Positions 1-8,421 of a stretch of DNA of 64,000 nucleotides are shown here, piece by piece; position 1 is the stretch's first letter, and each line of letters starts with the position of its first letter. The stretch is taken from contig NZ_JBHMFT010000001.1 in NCBI RefSeq assembly GCF_051433195.1, positions 186,001 through 250,000 of the forward strand, written 5' to 3'. The notes under the pieces are model-generated. The model searched no databases, was not told the DNA's origin, and worked only from the letters and a program-made list of their open reading frames with translations. Both the position numbers and the translations under genes were made by a program. This stretch comes from Falsiroseomonas sp051433195 (GTDB lineage: Bacteria > Pseudomonadota > Alphaproteobacteria > Acetobacterales > Acetobacteraceae).

Positions 1-86
1 GCGGGCCACACTGGCCTTGCGCCCCCGGAATAGGGCATAAAGGCGTCGGGAAGGCTTTGAGACCAACTGGATAAAGGAGAGGCGCG

Positions 87-965
87 ATGGCCTATCGACG
101 CCTGTTGCTGCCGCTGACCGGAACCGCCGCCGGCGAGGCCGCCCTCGCCACCGCGCTGAAGGTGGCCAGGATCTGGAGCGCGCACCTGCACTGCCTGCAT
201 GTCCGCGTCGATGCGCGCGATGTCGCGCCGCTGGCCGGCGAAGGCCTGTCGGGCGCGATGATCGAGGAGATGATGGCCGCGACCGAACGCGAAAGCGGCG
301 AACGCGCCGGCCGCGTCCGCGCGCTGTTCGAGCGGTTCACCGCGACGCATGGCGACCTCACCATGGCGTCGAACCCGGACACCGCGCTGAAGGTGCCGGG
401 CGTCACCCTGTCCTTCGAATCGATCGCGGGCCGGGAGGAGGATGTGGTGGCGCAGCAGTCGCGCCTCTACGACATGGCGGTGGTGCCGCATCCGGAGGCG
501 GATGAGGATGTCTCCTCCTCCGACGCGCTGCATGCCGTGCTGTTCGATTCGGGGCGCCCGGTGCTGATCGCGCCGCGCGTGGCGCCGGATGTGATGGGCA
601 AGCGCATCTGCATCGCCTGGAACGGCAGCGCCGAAAGCGCCGCCGCGGTTGCCGCCGCATTGCCCTGGCTGCACCAGGCGGAGGCCGTGCGCATCCTGCA
701 TTCCGAGGACTACCAGCGCCGCGGCCCCTCCGCCGACGGGATCCGCGCCTATCTGCGCTGGCACGAGATCGAGGCCGAGACGGTGGCCTTCAAGTCGCAG
801 ACGCGGGAAGTCGGCGCCGGGCTGCTGGGCGCGGCGCGCGACTTCGGCGCGGATCTGATGTGCCAGGGCGCCTACAGCCATTCGCGGCTGCGGCAGTTGA
901 TCCTGGGCGGCGTGACGCGGCACGTGCTGGAGAATTCGGAAATCCCGATCCTGATGTGCCGCTGA
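87..965 (+). CDS. Universal stress protein (UspA family)
   Basis: The 292-aa product has the length of a tandem or extended UspA protein, a cytosolic nucleotide-binding stress family. It opens with the typical YRRLLLPLTG strand. The second half repeats an alpha/beta fold (KRICIAWNGS, about residue 172) and ends with the ATP-site-like GGVTRHVLENSEIPILMCR. The first half lacks a clear G-x2-G-x9-G motif, so probably only the C-terminal domain binds nucleotide. A strong ribosome site (AAGGAGAGG) lies 4-5 bases before the ATG. It converges on the DUF1203 gene with a 7-base gap. The family is certain; its specific stress is unknown. Confidence 0.9.
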   Translation: MAYRRLLLPLTGTAAGEAALATALKVARIWSAHLHCLHVRVDARDVAPLAGEGLSGAMIEEMMAATERESGERAGRVRALFERFTATHGDLTMASNPDTALKVPGVTLSFESIAGREEDVVAQQSRLYDMAVVPHPEADEDVSSSDALHAVLFDSGRPVLIAPRVAPDVMGKRICIAWNGSAESAAAVAAALPWLHQAEAVRILHSEDYQRRGPSADGIRAYLRWHEIEAETVAFKSQTREVGAGLLGAARDFGADLMCQGAYSHSRLRQLILGGVTRHVLENSEIPILMCR

Positions 966-972
966 GCGGCGC

Positions 973-1455
973 CTAGGCGCACTTCTCCACCGCCGTCAGC
1001 AGGCAACCCGGCCGCGCCGTGTGGATGTTGACGTGGCGCGTGCGCGGGTCCGCCAGCGCCCGCGCCAGCGGCGCCGCCACCGCTTCGCCCTCGACCACCT
1101 GGCCGAGGTCGTAGAGGCACAGATCCTCGGCGTCATAGGCGCGGACGGAAACCAGGCCGTTCGCCAGCACGATCGGCGCGACCTCGCCCTCCGCCGCGAA
1201 GCGCGTGCAATCGGCAGCCTCGGCGTGCAGGAAGATCGGGCTCGGCGTCCAGTAGACGCCCTGCGGCCGCGGCAGGTCGTAGCTGCCCAGCAGCATGGTC
1301 TCGCCGGCCTGCCCGAGCCGCAGGCAGTGGCGGCAGGGGAAGCCGGGGCCGTCCACCCTGCGGCGCAGCAGCGCGTTGCCGCGGTCGTCGCGGCCTGTTT
1401 CGCGCCAGCGTGTCGCGGTCTCGGTGGGGATGGGCAGGCAGCGGAAGCGGGTCAT
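973..1455 (-). CDS. DUF1203 family protein
   Basis: The 160-aa cytosolic protein resembles DUF1203, a small family of unknown function common in alphaproteobacteria. Visible hallmarks are CRHCLRLGQAGETMLLGSYD near residue 50 and the C-terminal RHVNIHTARPGCLLTAVEKC. The start is set at the ATG at 1455 because an AGGAG ribosome site lies just upstream. An open frame continues 26 codons further but has no such site. The conserved Cys-x2-Cys could hold a metal, which is inference. It is divergent from the pirin gene. Confidence 0.8.
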   Translation of the reverse strand: MTRFRCLPIPTETATRWRETGRDDRGNALLRRRVDGPGFPCRHCLRLGQAGETMLLGSYDLPRPQGVYWTPSPIFLHAEAADCTRFAAEGEVAPIVLANGLVSVRAYDAEDLCLYDLGQVVEGEAVAAPLARALADPRTRHVNIHTARPGCLLTAVEKCA

Positions 1456-1655
1456 GGCGTGGGCTCCTTCGGACACCGGGGATGCCCGGACTGCGCAACG
1501 CCGCGCCATCCGGCCGGTGCGCCGGCTCGCCATTCATCGGCTGAATGAGGCCGATCGGAACGCCACCGCTGCAAGCCGGCGGCCGATCCCCTATCTCACC
1601 GCCCGACAGACAGCGGCCCCGGCGCATCGCCCCGGCCCAGCGGGAGACCCTTCCG

Positions 1656-2366
1656 ATGATCGACGTACGACCCTTCGCCACCCTCGGCGGCGCCAACCAT
1701 GGTTGGCTCAACGCGAAGCATCACTTCTCCTTCGCGAACTACCACGACCCGAAGCGCATGAGCTGGGGCAAGCTGCGCGTCTGGAACGACGACGAGATCG
1801 CCGCCGGCACCGGCTTCGACGCGCATCCGCACCGCGACATGGAGATCATCACCTATGTCCGGGAAGGTGCGATCACCCACAAGGACAACCTCGGCAACGA
1901 GGGCCGCACCGCGGCGGGCGACGTGCAGATCATGTCCGCCGGCACCGGCGTGGTGCATGCGGAATACAACCTGGAGCCCGAGACGACGAAGATCTTCCAG
2001 ATCTGGATCATGCCGGATGTCCGCGGCGCCAAGCCGAACTGGGGCGCCAAGGAGTTCCCGAAGGCGACCCGGGAGGCCGGTTTCGAGGTTCTGGCCTCCG
2101 GCCGTCCGGGCGACGCAGGCACGGGTGCGCTGCCGCTGAACGTCAATGGCGCGGTGATGGCGGCGACCCTGGCCAAGGGCCAGACCCTGACGCAGGACCT
2201 GGCCCCCGGCCGCGCCGCCTACCTGGTGGTTGCCAAAGGCGCAGCCACGGTGAACGGGGCGGCGCTGGCCGAGCGGGACGGCGCCGGCATTGTCGACGAG
2301 CCAGCCTTCTCCATCACGGCGGAAGAGGATGCGGAGCTGGTGCTGGTGGAAGTGGCCAAGGAATGA
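1656..2366 (+). CDS. Pirin family protein (YhhW-type quercetinase-like cupin)
   Basis: The 236-aa bicupin has the pirin N-terminal domain. The four metal ligands of the family are visible: His57 and His59 in DAHPHRDME, His101 and Glu103 in VVHAEYN. Close relatives (E. coli YhhW, human pirin) bind Fe or Ni and some oxidise quercetin; the substrate here is not known. The start at 1656 gives the canonical MIDVRPF opening. The frame is open further upstream but without family similarity. A perfect 11-bp hairpin begins 8 bases after the stop. Confidence 0.9.
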   Translation: MIDVRPFATLGGANHGWLNAKHHFSFANYHDPKRMSWGKLRVWNDDEIAAGTGFDAHPHRDMEIITYVREGAITHKDNLGNEGRTAAGDVQIMSAGTGVVHAEYNLEPETTKIFQIWIMPDVRGAKPNWGAKEFPKATREAGFEVLASGRPGDAGTGALPLNVNGAVMAATLAKGQTLTQDLAPGRAAYLVVAKGAATVNGAALAERDGAGIVDEPAFSITAEEDAELVLVEVAKE

Positions 2367-2373
2367 GGATGGC

Positions 2374-2398
2374 CCCGGGGCGCGCGACGCGCCCCGGG
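2374..2398 (+). terminator. GC-rich hairpin after the pirin gene
   Basis: A perfect 11-bp stem (CCCGGGGCGCG at 2374-2384 with CGCGCCCCGGG at 2388-2398) with a 3-base loop lies 8 bases after the pirin stop. There is no T-tract, so it may stabilise the 3' end or pause polymerase rather than act as a full intrinsic terminator. Confidence 0.5.
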
Positions 2399-2499
2399 CT
2401 GCGCGACGTCTCAGCGCAATCATTTATTGACGCTTGCATTCAATTTGATGCAGCTTCTTTATCGTTCCGGTTCAAATCCTGGCCGCACCGGAGCGCCGC

Positions 2500-3825
2500 A
2501 TGCAGATTGGTATCCTCACCGTCCTTCGCGGCGCCCAGAACGGCTTTATCACGCTGGAGCCGATCTGGCTGTTCACCGCGGGCCCGGAACGGACCGTGTC
2601 GCTCGACGTGGCGGATTGGGGTGACGGGGCCAGCGAGGTCTTCACGCCGCAGGTGCCCTCCTTCGCCTTCACCCACTCCCATGTCTATGCCGGCGCGCCG
2701 GGCCAGCCGCTCGCACTCGACAGCGTCGCCCGCTTCAACGTGACGATCCTCGACGCGCCGGCCGTCTCCGTCCAGGAGGTCTCGCTTTACCTGGCGCGGG
2801 AGGCCGTGGCGGGCGTGACCTTGGCCGTGGACGCTGGGCGCCGCAGCCTGGTCGTCCTTGGGGCCGGCGGCAGCACGGTCGAGGGGGGCGCGCAGGACGA
2901 TACTGTTTATGGCAGCTCCGGCGGCGACCTGATCTCGGGCCGTGCCGGCAACGACCTGATCGATGGCGCGGGCGGCGACAACAGGCTCCTCGGCGGGACT
3001 GGCAATGACACCCTGTCGGCCGGGGACGGCAATGACCGCCTGATCGGCGGGACTGGCGACGACATCCTCAACGGCGGTGGCGGCAACGATACCCTGACCG
3101 GTGGCGACGGCGCAGACGTCCTGTACGGCGTTGCGGGCACGAACAGGCTGATCGGCGGCGCCGGCAACGACCAGATCATCGGCGGCACCGGGGACGACCG
3201 GATCCGTGGCGATGCCGGTGCCGATTCGGTGTGGGGCGGTGCCGGCGATGATCTCATCCAGGGCAATGATGGCGACGACCTGATCTACGGCGAGGATGGC
3301 CGCGACCTGCTGAATGGCGGGGCCGGGGCCGATACGCTGAATGGCGGCGATGGCGAAAACACGCTGCTGGGAGGCGAAGGCGACGATCTGCTGGTTGGCG
3401 GCTGGGACAACGACCTGATCAAGGGCGGGGCTGGCAACGACTACCTCATTGGTGGCGCCGGCGACGACAAGCTGATCGGGGGTGCCGGCGCCGATACCTT
3501 CTACGGCGGCACGGGCGCCGATCTGCACCAGAGCCAGGCCGACGGGGCACAGGATGTCTTCATGTTCGTCGACCGTGCCGATGGCGGCGATCTCATCCGC
3601 GGCTTCGTCAGCGGCGAGGACGTGATCCGGATCTTCTTCGGCATCGCCGGGCCGCTGGTGCAGGGCGTGGCACCTGTGGCCGGCGCGGAATCGACCCTGC
3701 TGTTCAACACCACCAACAGCGAGCTGCGTTTCGACATGGATGGCCTGGGCGGCGATGACCCGGTGCCGATCGCGACGCTGCGCGGCGTGACCGCCCTGGT
3801 GGAGGGCGATGTGATCTTCGGCTGA
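2500..3825 (+). CDS. RTX calcium-binding repeat protein, probably secreted by type I export
   Basis: In the 441-aa protein, residues about 1-115 form a non-repetitive beta-rich, PKD-like domain (VSLDVADWGDGASEVF). About 125-350 are back-to-back RTX nonapeptides of the GGxGxDxLxG type, which bind Ca2+ and fold outside the cell. A non-repetitive tail (about 350-441, with GGDLIRGFVSGEDVIRI) resembles C-terminal secretion regions of RTX proteins. There is no N-terminal signal peptide, as expected for type I secretion, and no ABC exporter, MFP or TolC gene lies nearby. No catalytic domain is visible. A GGAG site precedes the ATG. The 100 bases before the gene are unusually AT-rich, with TTGACG at 2427 and TTGCAT at 2434 as possible -35 boxes. 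Confidence 0.85.
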   Translation: MQIGILTVLRGAQNGFITLEPIWLFTAGPERTVSLDVADWGDGASEVFTPQVPSFAFTHSHVYAGAPGQPLALDSVARFNVTILDAPAVSVQEVSLYLAREAVAGVTLAVDAGRRSLVVLGAGGSTVEGGAQDDTVYGSSGGDLISGRAGNDLIDGAGGDNRLLGGTGNDTLSAGDGNDRLIGGTGDDILNGGGGNDTLTGGDGADVLYGVAGTNRLIGGAGNDQIIGGTGDDRIRGDAGADSVWGGAGDDLIQGNDGDDLIYGEDGRDLLNGGAGADTLNGGDGENTLLGGEGDDLLVGGWDNDLIKGGAGNDYLIGGAGDDKLIGGAGADTFYGGTGADLHQSQADGAQDVFMFVDRADGGDLIRGFVSGEDVIRIFFGIAGPLVQGVAPVAGAESTLLFNTTNSELRFDMDGLGGDDPVPIATLRGVTALVEGDVIFG

Positions 3826-3835
3826 CCAGGCCGGC

Positions 3836-4621
3836 TCAGGCCGGCGCGAGGATCAGCCCCAGCGCCATCCGCAACACCCCGACCGGGTCCCGCCCCGGGC
3901 CGCGCGCGACCAGCGCCCGGTGGCAGCCCGGCAGCACCGCCTGGCGCGCCCCGGGCAGCAGGGCGGAGGCGACGGGCACCAGCCCGTCATTCGGCCCGGC
4001 GCCCTGGCCCTGCATCCAGCGCGCCAGCGGGCGGTAGAGCCCGTCGCGCCAGTCATGGCCCTCGGCGCGGAGTTCGGTCGCCAGCGTGACGACCGGCAGC
4101 CCGGCGGTCAGCGCCGCCACCTGTGGCGCATGCGCGCGCATCCATCCCTGCCGCGCCGGCGTCGTCAGGTCCCGCAACCCGCGTCCGGTGCCGAGGCGCG
4201 ACAGCCGGGCAAGATGATGCACCGCCATCAGCACAGGCCGCCGCGCCAGCAGCAGATCCGCGACCGGCGAGCCGAAGAAGGGCGATTGCAAGGCGATGAA
4301 GCCGTGGCAGCGCGCCGCCATGCCGGGCACCAGCAGCGCCGCCAGCGCCTCCAGCCCGCCCTTGGAATGTCCGACGAGGAGGGCCGGGCGCGGGTCCGAC
4401 AGGATGGCCGCGGCGATGCGGCCGGCATTCACGCCGACCGGTGCTGCGGTCGGCAGCTTCACCACCTGCACCGCCACGCCGAGGCCGGTGAGCCAGGCAA
4501 GCTGGCCGCCCATGTAGTCCATGCCCACGGGGGCGAGGCCGGCGATGACCTCGCCCAGCAGGCCGTAGCACAGCAGCACCCTTGTGCCCGACAGATGCCG
4601 TGCGAGCGCCGCGTCGTCCAT
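3836..4621 (-). CDS. Alpha/beta hydrolase (lipase/esterase-like)
   Basis: The 261-aa protein carries the nucleophile elbow GHSKGG (Ser86) after strand PALLVGHSKGG, as in alpha/beta-hydrolase lipases and esterases. GPNDGLVPVASALLPG near residue 220 resembles the region carrying the acid and an exposed loop, and the His of GCHRALV fits the catalytic His. The substrate is unknown. The ATG lies 2 bases beyond the stop of the upstream oxidoreductase gene, so the two are probably co-transcribed and coupled. It converges with the RTX gene. Confidence 0.75.
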   Translation of the reverse strand: MDDAALARHLSGTRVLLCYGLLGEVIAGLAPVGMDYMGGQLAWLTGLGVAVQVVKLPTAAPVGVNAGRIAAAILSDPRPALLVGHSKGGLEALAALLVPGMAARCHGFIALQSPFFGSPVADLLLARRPVLMAVHHLARLSRLGTGRGLRDLTTPARQGWMRAHAPQVAALTAGLPVVTLATELRAEGHDWRDGLYRPLARWMQGQGAGPNDGLVPVASALLPGARQAVLPGCHRALVARGPGRDPVGVLRMALGLILAPA

Positions 4622-4623
4622 GG

Positions 4624-5640
4624 TCAGGCGAGGGCTATGACCTGCTTGCCGAAGTTGCGCCCCTCCAGCATGCCGATGAAGGCGGCGGGCGCGGCGGCGA
4701 GGCCGTGCGCCACATCCTCCCGCCACTGCATCCGCCCGGCCTTGATGTGGCCGAGCATCTCGGCGCGGAACTGCGGGTAGCGCGGCCAGCCGGTGTCGGA
4801 GACGATGAAGCCCTGGATGCGCAGCCGCTTGCGCACCGCCGGGCCGAGGTTCGGGCCGGGCGGGGCGCCGTGCGCGGCCAGGCCGGAGGCGGTGTTGTAC
4901 TGCGCGATGACGCCGCACATCACCATGCGCCCGAATTCCCGCAGCCGCGGGAACACCGCCGCCTGCACCGCGCCGCCGACATTCTCCCAGTACACGTCGA
5001 TGCCGTCCGGGCAGGCGGCATCGAGCTGCGCGTCGAGGTCGCCGCGGTGGTCGACCGTCGCGTCGAAGCCGAGCGTGTCCTTCACGAATTCGCATTTCCG
5101 CGGACCGCCGGCGATGCCGATGACGCGGCAGCCACGGATTTTCGCCGATTGCCCGACCACTTGCCCGACGGCGCCGGAGGCGGCGGAGACCACCACCGTC
5201 TCGCCCGCCTTCGGCTCGCCGATGTCGGCCAGCCCGACCCAGGCGGTCAGCCCCGGCATGCCGAGCACGCCGAGCGCGGTGGAGGGCGGCGCCTCGTTCG
5301 CGTCGATCGGGATCAGCGCCTTGGCCGGGCGCGCCGAGTAGGTCTGCCAGCCGAAGCCGCCGAGCACCCAGTCGCCTTCCTTGAATCGCCCGTCGCGGCT
5401 GGCCGCCACCTGGCCCACCGCCTGGCATTCCATGACGGCACCGAGCGCCACCTGCGCGGAGTAGGATTTCACATCGTCCATCCGGCCGCGCTGGTAGGGG
5501 TCGAGCGAGATGAAGCGATGCCGCACCAGCACCTCGCCGTCCTGCGGTTCCGGCAGCGCGGTCTCGACGAGCTTGAAATCCTCTGGCACCGGCGCGCCCT
5601 TCGGGCGGCGGGCGAGCAGGATCTGCGGGTTCATCGTCAT
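4624..5640 (-). CDS. NADP-dependent oxidoreductase (zinc-independent MDR, CurA/leukotriene B4 dehydrogenase type)
   Basis: The 338-aa cytosolic medium-chain reductase is full length. It has the family opening (LARRPKGAPVPEDF), the RHRFISLDPYQRGRM segment and a dinucleotide-binding AASGAVGQVVGQ loop near residue 155. The zinc-ligand cysteines of alcohol dehydrogenases are absent, so it belongs to the NADPH-dependent ene-reductase branch acting on alpha,beta-unsaturated carbonyls. The start may be at 5640 or two codons later (MNPQ). It is followed at once by the hydrolase gene. Confidence 0.88.
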   Translation of the reverse strand: MTMNPQILLARRPKGAPVPEDFKLVETALPEPQDGEVLVRHRFISLDPYQRGRMDDVKSYSAQVALGAVMECQAVGQVAASRDGRFKEGDWVLGGFGWQTYSARPAKALIPIDANEAPPSTALGVLGMPGLTAWVGLADIGEPKAGETVVVSAASGAVGQVVGQSAKIRGCRVIGIAGGPRKCEFVKDTLGFDATVDHRGDLDAQLDAACPDGIDVYWENVGGAVQAAVFPRLREFGRMVMCGVIAQYNTASGLAAHGAPPGPNLGPAVRKRLRIQGFIVSDTGWPRYPQFRAEMLGHIKAGRMQWREDVAHGLAAAPAAFIGMLEGRNFGKQVIALA

Positions 5641-5664
5641 GCCGTGGTTCCTTCGGTTCGGCGT

Positions 5665-5991
5665 TCAGCCATGCGCGCGCGAAATCGCCTCGTCCACCGC
5701 CGCGACGATGCGGGTCGCGTCGTTGTCATCGGCGAGGGAGCCGACGACCGGGCCGAGGGCCGCGCGCGGGATGGCGGCGGTCTGCAGGACGTCCAGCGTC
5801 ACCTCCTGGCCCGCGACCCGGAAGCGCGGCGTGCGCCGGGGGTAGCCGGCGGCCGCGGCGGCAGCGGAATCCACCAGCGGCGCCACAAGCCGGGTGCGCA
5901 GGTGGTCGAACAGTGCCGACTGCAGGACCACCACGAATGGCGTGGCGCCGCTGGCGCGGCCGGGCGCACGATGCACGTCGAATTGCGCCAT
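5665..5991 (-). CDS. ccdB: CcdB family toxin
   Basis: The 108-aa protein matches CcdB, the DNA gyrase poison of ccdAB modules: MAQFDVHR start, PFVVVLQSALFDHLRTRLVAPL in the N-terminal barrel, then a central LGPVVGSLADDND. In the F-plasmid toxin the last three residues Trp-Gly-Ile are needed to poison gyrase. Here the protein ends SRAHG, so gyrase poisoning is doubtful. The ATG overlaps the stop of the antitoxin gene (ATGA), the standard order antitoxin then toxin. This is a chromosomal solitary module without plasmid genes around it. Confidence 0.85.
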   Translation of the reverse strand: MAQFDVHRAPGRASGATPFVVVLQSALFDHLRTRLVAPLVDSAAAAAAGYPRRTPRFRVAGQEVTLDVLQTAAIPRAALGPVVGSLADDNDATRIVAAVDEAISRAHG

Positions 5992-6230
5992 CAGAAGCTG
6001 CGGTATTCTTCGGCCCAGAAGCCGTGCTTCTCGATGAAGGCGTTGGTCGCCGCGGCATGCGCCTCGGCATCCTGCCGCTGTTGCGCCAGCCTGCTGTCCT
6101 GTTCCGCGAGATGCGCCGCGAGCAGGCGCTCGATGGTGCCGGGCAGGTCGCGGGTCAGCTTCTCCGCGCGCTGCACCAGCGCCGCGTCCAGCTCCACTGG
6201 GCGTTTGCCGCCGGGGAAGGGGGCGTTCAT
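5991..6230 (-). CDS. ccdA: CcdA family antitoxin
   Basis: This 79-aa protein is the expected partner upstream of CcdB. The C-terminal segment AFIEKHGFWAEEYRSF matches the intrinsically disordered CcdA tail that wraps the toxin. The N-terminal part (PVELDAALVQRAEKL) fits a ribbon-helix-helix DNA-binding domain that would autorepress the operon. The start at 6230 gives the normal length. CcdA is normally labile to Lon, known for the family and not tested here. Confidence 0.85.
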   Translation of the reverse strand: MNAPFPGGKRPVELDAALVQRAEKLTRDLPGTIERLLAAHLAEQDSRLAQQRQDAEAHAAATNAFIEKHGFWAEEYRSF

Positions 6231-6286
6231 GGCTGCTCCTGCGCCTTGCGCCGCTTCAAGGTAGGCATGCGGCGGGGCGGCCGCAA

Positions 6287-8317
6287 TCACTCCCGCTCCC
6301 GCAGCCAATCCTCGGTCGTCTTCGCCACCGGGCGGGCCGGGCCGGCATAGGGGTCCACCGCGCCGTCCGTCGCGGCGAAGGCGCGGCAATCCTCGCACAG
6401 GCGCAGCAGGGCCAGCTGCCTGCCGTCACGGAACATCCAGTGGCCGCTCTCGGTCAGCTTGCGCGACACGCGGTCGATCTGCGACTTCACGCCGAAGGGC
6501 TTGGCGCAATTGTCGCAGCAGAACGGCGCTTCCTCCTTCACCACCCGCAGCCGCGCGGCCTCGGGCGCCAGGTTCAGCCGCGGCTCCAGCGTGATGACCT
6601 TCTCCGGGCAGGTGGTGGCGCACAGCCCGCACTGCACGCAGGCATCCTCCAGGAAGCGGAGCTGCGGCGTTTCCGGGTTGGCGGTGAAGGCGCCGGTCGG
6701 GCAGACCATGGTGCAGGCGAGGCACAGCGTGCAGCCCGCCACCTCCACCCTTGCCTCCCCGAAGGGCGCCAGCGCCGGCATCGGCAGCACGGCGTCGCGC
6801 CGCTGCATGCCCTCCGCCAGGGCCCGCCCCGCCTGGCGGAGCACATCACGGGACGCGCCGAGTGCCACGAAGGTCGCCGGCGGGAAGGGCAGGCCGCGGC
6901 GGGGCAGGGCGCGCAGCGCCTCGCCGAGCGTGAAGGGGTCGTCCGTCTCGATCGCGGCGGCGCGCGCCGCGCCATGGTCCGGCACGGCCAGGCCGGCCAG
7001 GACTTCCTGAACGAAGTCGAGGTTGCGGAACACACCCTCGGTCCCGTGCGCGCGCCGGCCGCGCATCAGCACGCGGATCTGCGCCGCGCCCCAGGCAAAG
7101 CCGGACAGGAAGAAGGCGAGGTCGAGCTGCGAGACCTCGTTCACCCGCAGCGGCAGCACCCGCGCGGGAAGGCCATCGCCGGCGCGGGCCAGCGCCTCGA
7201 TCAGGTTCTCGCCGTGGGCGTCATGCACCAGCACCACCGGCGCGGTTCCCTCCGCCTCGCGGAAGGTCAGCAGCAGCGCGCGCAGCCGGCGCAGCAGGCT
7301 GTCCGAGGAGGGCAGGGCGTAGCTCGCCGCCCCGGTCGGGCAGACCGCGGCGCAGGCGCCGCAGCCGGCGCAGATCTCGGCGGAAATCACCACGCTGTCG
7401 CGGTTCTGCGTCAGGGCGCCGGGCGTGATGGCGCCGGTCGGGCACAGATCCAGGCAGCGCGTGCAGGCGGTGCGGCGGTTGCGGCTGTGGGCACACAGGC
7501 CGGCGTCGAATGTGACGAAGCGCGGCTTGTCGAATTCGCCCACCAGGTCGCGCGCCTGCGCGATCGCGGCTTCCACCGCCGCCGCATCGCCCGGGTCCGC
7601 GCGCAGATAGCCCTGGCGCAGCTCGAAGGCCGGGAACAGCGCTGCGCCGCCGGTCAGGTCCAGCACCACGTCGCACTGGCTTACCGCGCCATCGCGGCGC
7701 GGCCCCCATTCATAGGCGCTCCGGGAGGACGGGCGGGGCAGGGCGTGGCCATCCACCACCACCTCGAAGGCGCCGAGCCAGCCGGTCGCGGCGCGTGCCC
7801 GCCCGCGCGCCACCGGAAACTCGGCCGATCGCACCGGCGCCACGGCCTCCGCCCCGGTCAGCAGCACGGTCACGTCCAGCGTGCCGGCGAGGCGTTCCGC
7901 CGCCCGCAGCGCCACCTCGTCCCGGCCGAGAACCAGGGTCACGCCCTCGCTTTTCAGGGGCACCAGCGGCGTGGGTGGCATCGGCACGGCGGCGGCGGCG
8001 ATCAGGGCTGCCATCTTCGGCCCGGCGGCGCGGCCCTCGTCGGACCAGCCGGCGGTCTCGCGGATGTTCACGAAGGACAGCGGGCGGGTGAAGCCGGCAT
8101 CCTCCGCCACCTCCGCGAACAAGGGCGCCTGCGCGGTGCAGGCGACCGTCACCGGCACATCCTCGGCCAGCGCGGCGCGGAAGCGGTCGAGTTGGGACAG
8201 GCACAGTTGTTCCGCCAGGCGCAAAGACGCGGCGCCGCAGCCGCGCGAGATGGCGCGGCCATCCAGCGTCATGCTGTCCTCGCAGGTGCAGGCGAAGGTG
8301 ATCGCGGGCTGGGTCAT
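6287..8317 (-). CDS. Polyferredoxin with MvhD-like and zinc-ribbon segments, FDH-linked
   Basis: The 676-aa cytosolic iron-sulfur protein has two separate pairs of [4Fe-4S] motifs: about residues 285-330 (ACTRCLDLCPTG, CAGCGACAAVCPTG) and about 545-600 (CTLCLACTMVCPTG, CVQCGLCATTCPEK). Between them a segment (VVLVHDAHGENLIEAL to WGAAQIRVLMRG) resembles the MvhD/FlpD electron-transfer domain. The C-terminus has a four-Cys zinc-ribbon-like module (CCDNC and CEDC). The N-terminus has several extra cysteines (FACTCEDS). Divergent from the FDH accessory cassette, it probably moves electrons to or from formate dehydrogenase or takes part in its maturation; that role is inference. The start is set by MTQPAITF. 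Confidence 0.8.
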   Translation of the reverse strand: MTQPAITFACTCEDSMTLDGRAISRGCGAASLRLAEQLCLSQLDRFRAALAEDVPVTVACTAQAPLFAEVAEDAGFTRPLSFVNIRETAGWSDEGRAAGPKMAALIAAAAVPMPPTPLVPLKSEGVTLVLGRDEVALRAAERLAGTLDVTVLLTGAEAVAPVRSAEFPVARGRARAATGWLGAFEVVVDGHALPRPSSRSAYEWGPRRDGAVSQCDVVLDLTGGAALFPAFELRQGYLRADPGDAAAVEAAIAQARDLVGEFDKPRFVTFDAGLCAHSRNRRTACTRCLDLCPTGAITPGALTQNRDSVVISAEICAGCGACAAVCPTGAASYALPSSDSLLRRLRALLLTFREAEGTAPVVLVHDAHGENLIEALARAGDGLPARVLPLRVNEVSQLDLAFFLSGFAWGAAQIRVLMRGRRAHGTEGVFRNLDFVQEVLAGLAVPDHGAARAAAIETDDPFTLGEALRALPRRGLPFPPATFVALGASRDVLRQAGRALAEGMQRRDAVLPMPALAPFGEARVEVAGCTLCLACTMVCPTGAFTANPETPQLRFLEDACVQCGLCATTCPEKVITLEPRLNLAPEAARLRVVKEEAPFCCDNCAKPFGVKSQIDRVSRKLTESGHWMFRDGRQLALLRLCEDCRAFAATDGAVDPYAGPARPVAKTTEDWLRERE

Positions 8318-8421
8318 GCGGCCTCGTTCCGGGCCGGGCCTAGGCCCGGGCATTGCCCGCGCATATATCCCCGCCACCCCGCGGTTGCGAGGGTTCGCGG
8401 GGATACTCACGCCAGGTGCCA
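8318..8421. promoter_or_regulatory. Divergent control region between polyferredoxin and FDH cassette
   Basis: This 104-bp gap separates the two divergent transcripts. It contains a perfect 16-bp palindrome CCGGGCCTAGGCCCGG (8334-8349), an AT-rich GCATATAT core just downstream and a 7-bp inverted repeat (CCCCGCG/CGCGGGG). The palindrome could be an operator or only a hairpin. Confidence 0.35.

Noticed and set aside
2463..2497. A tRNA-like T-arm around TTCAAAT before the RTX gene
   Set aside because: The T-stem has a mismatch, and no matching 5' acceptor strand, D-arm or anticodon arm is found upstream; at most a remnant.
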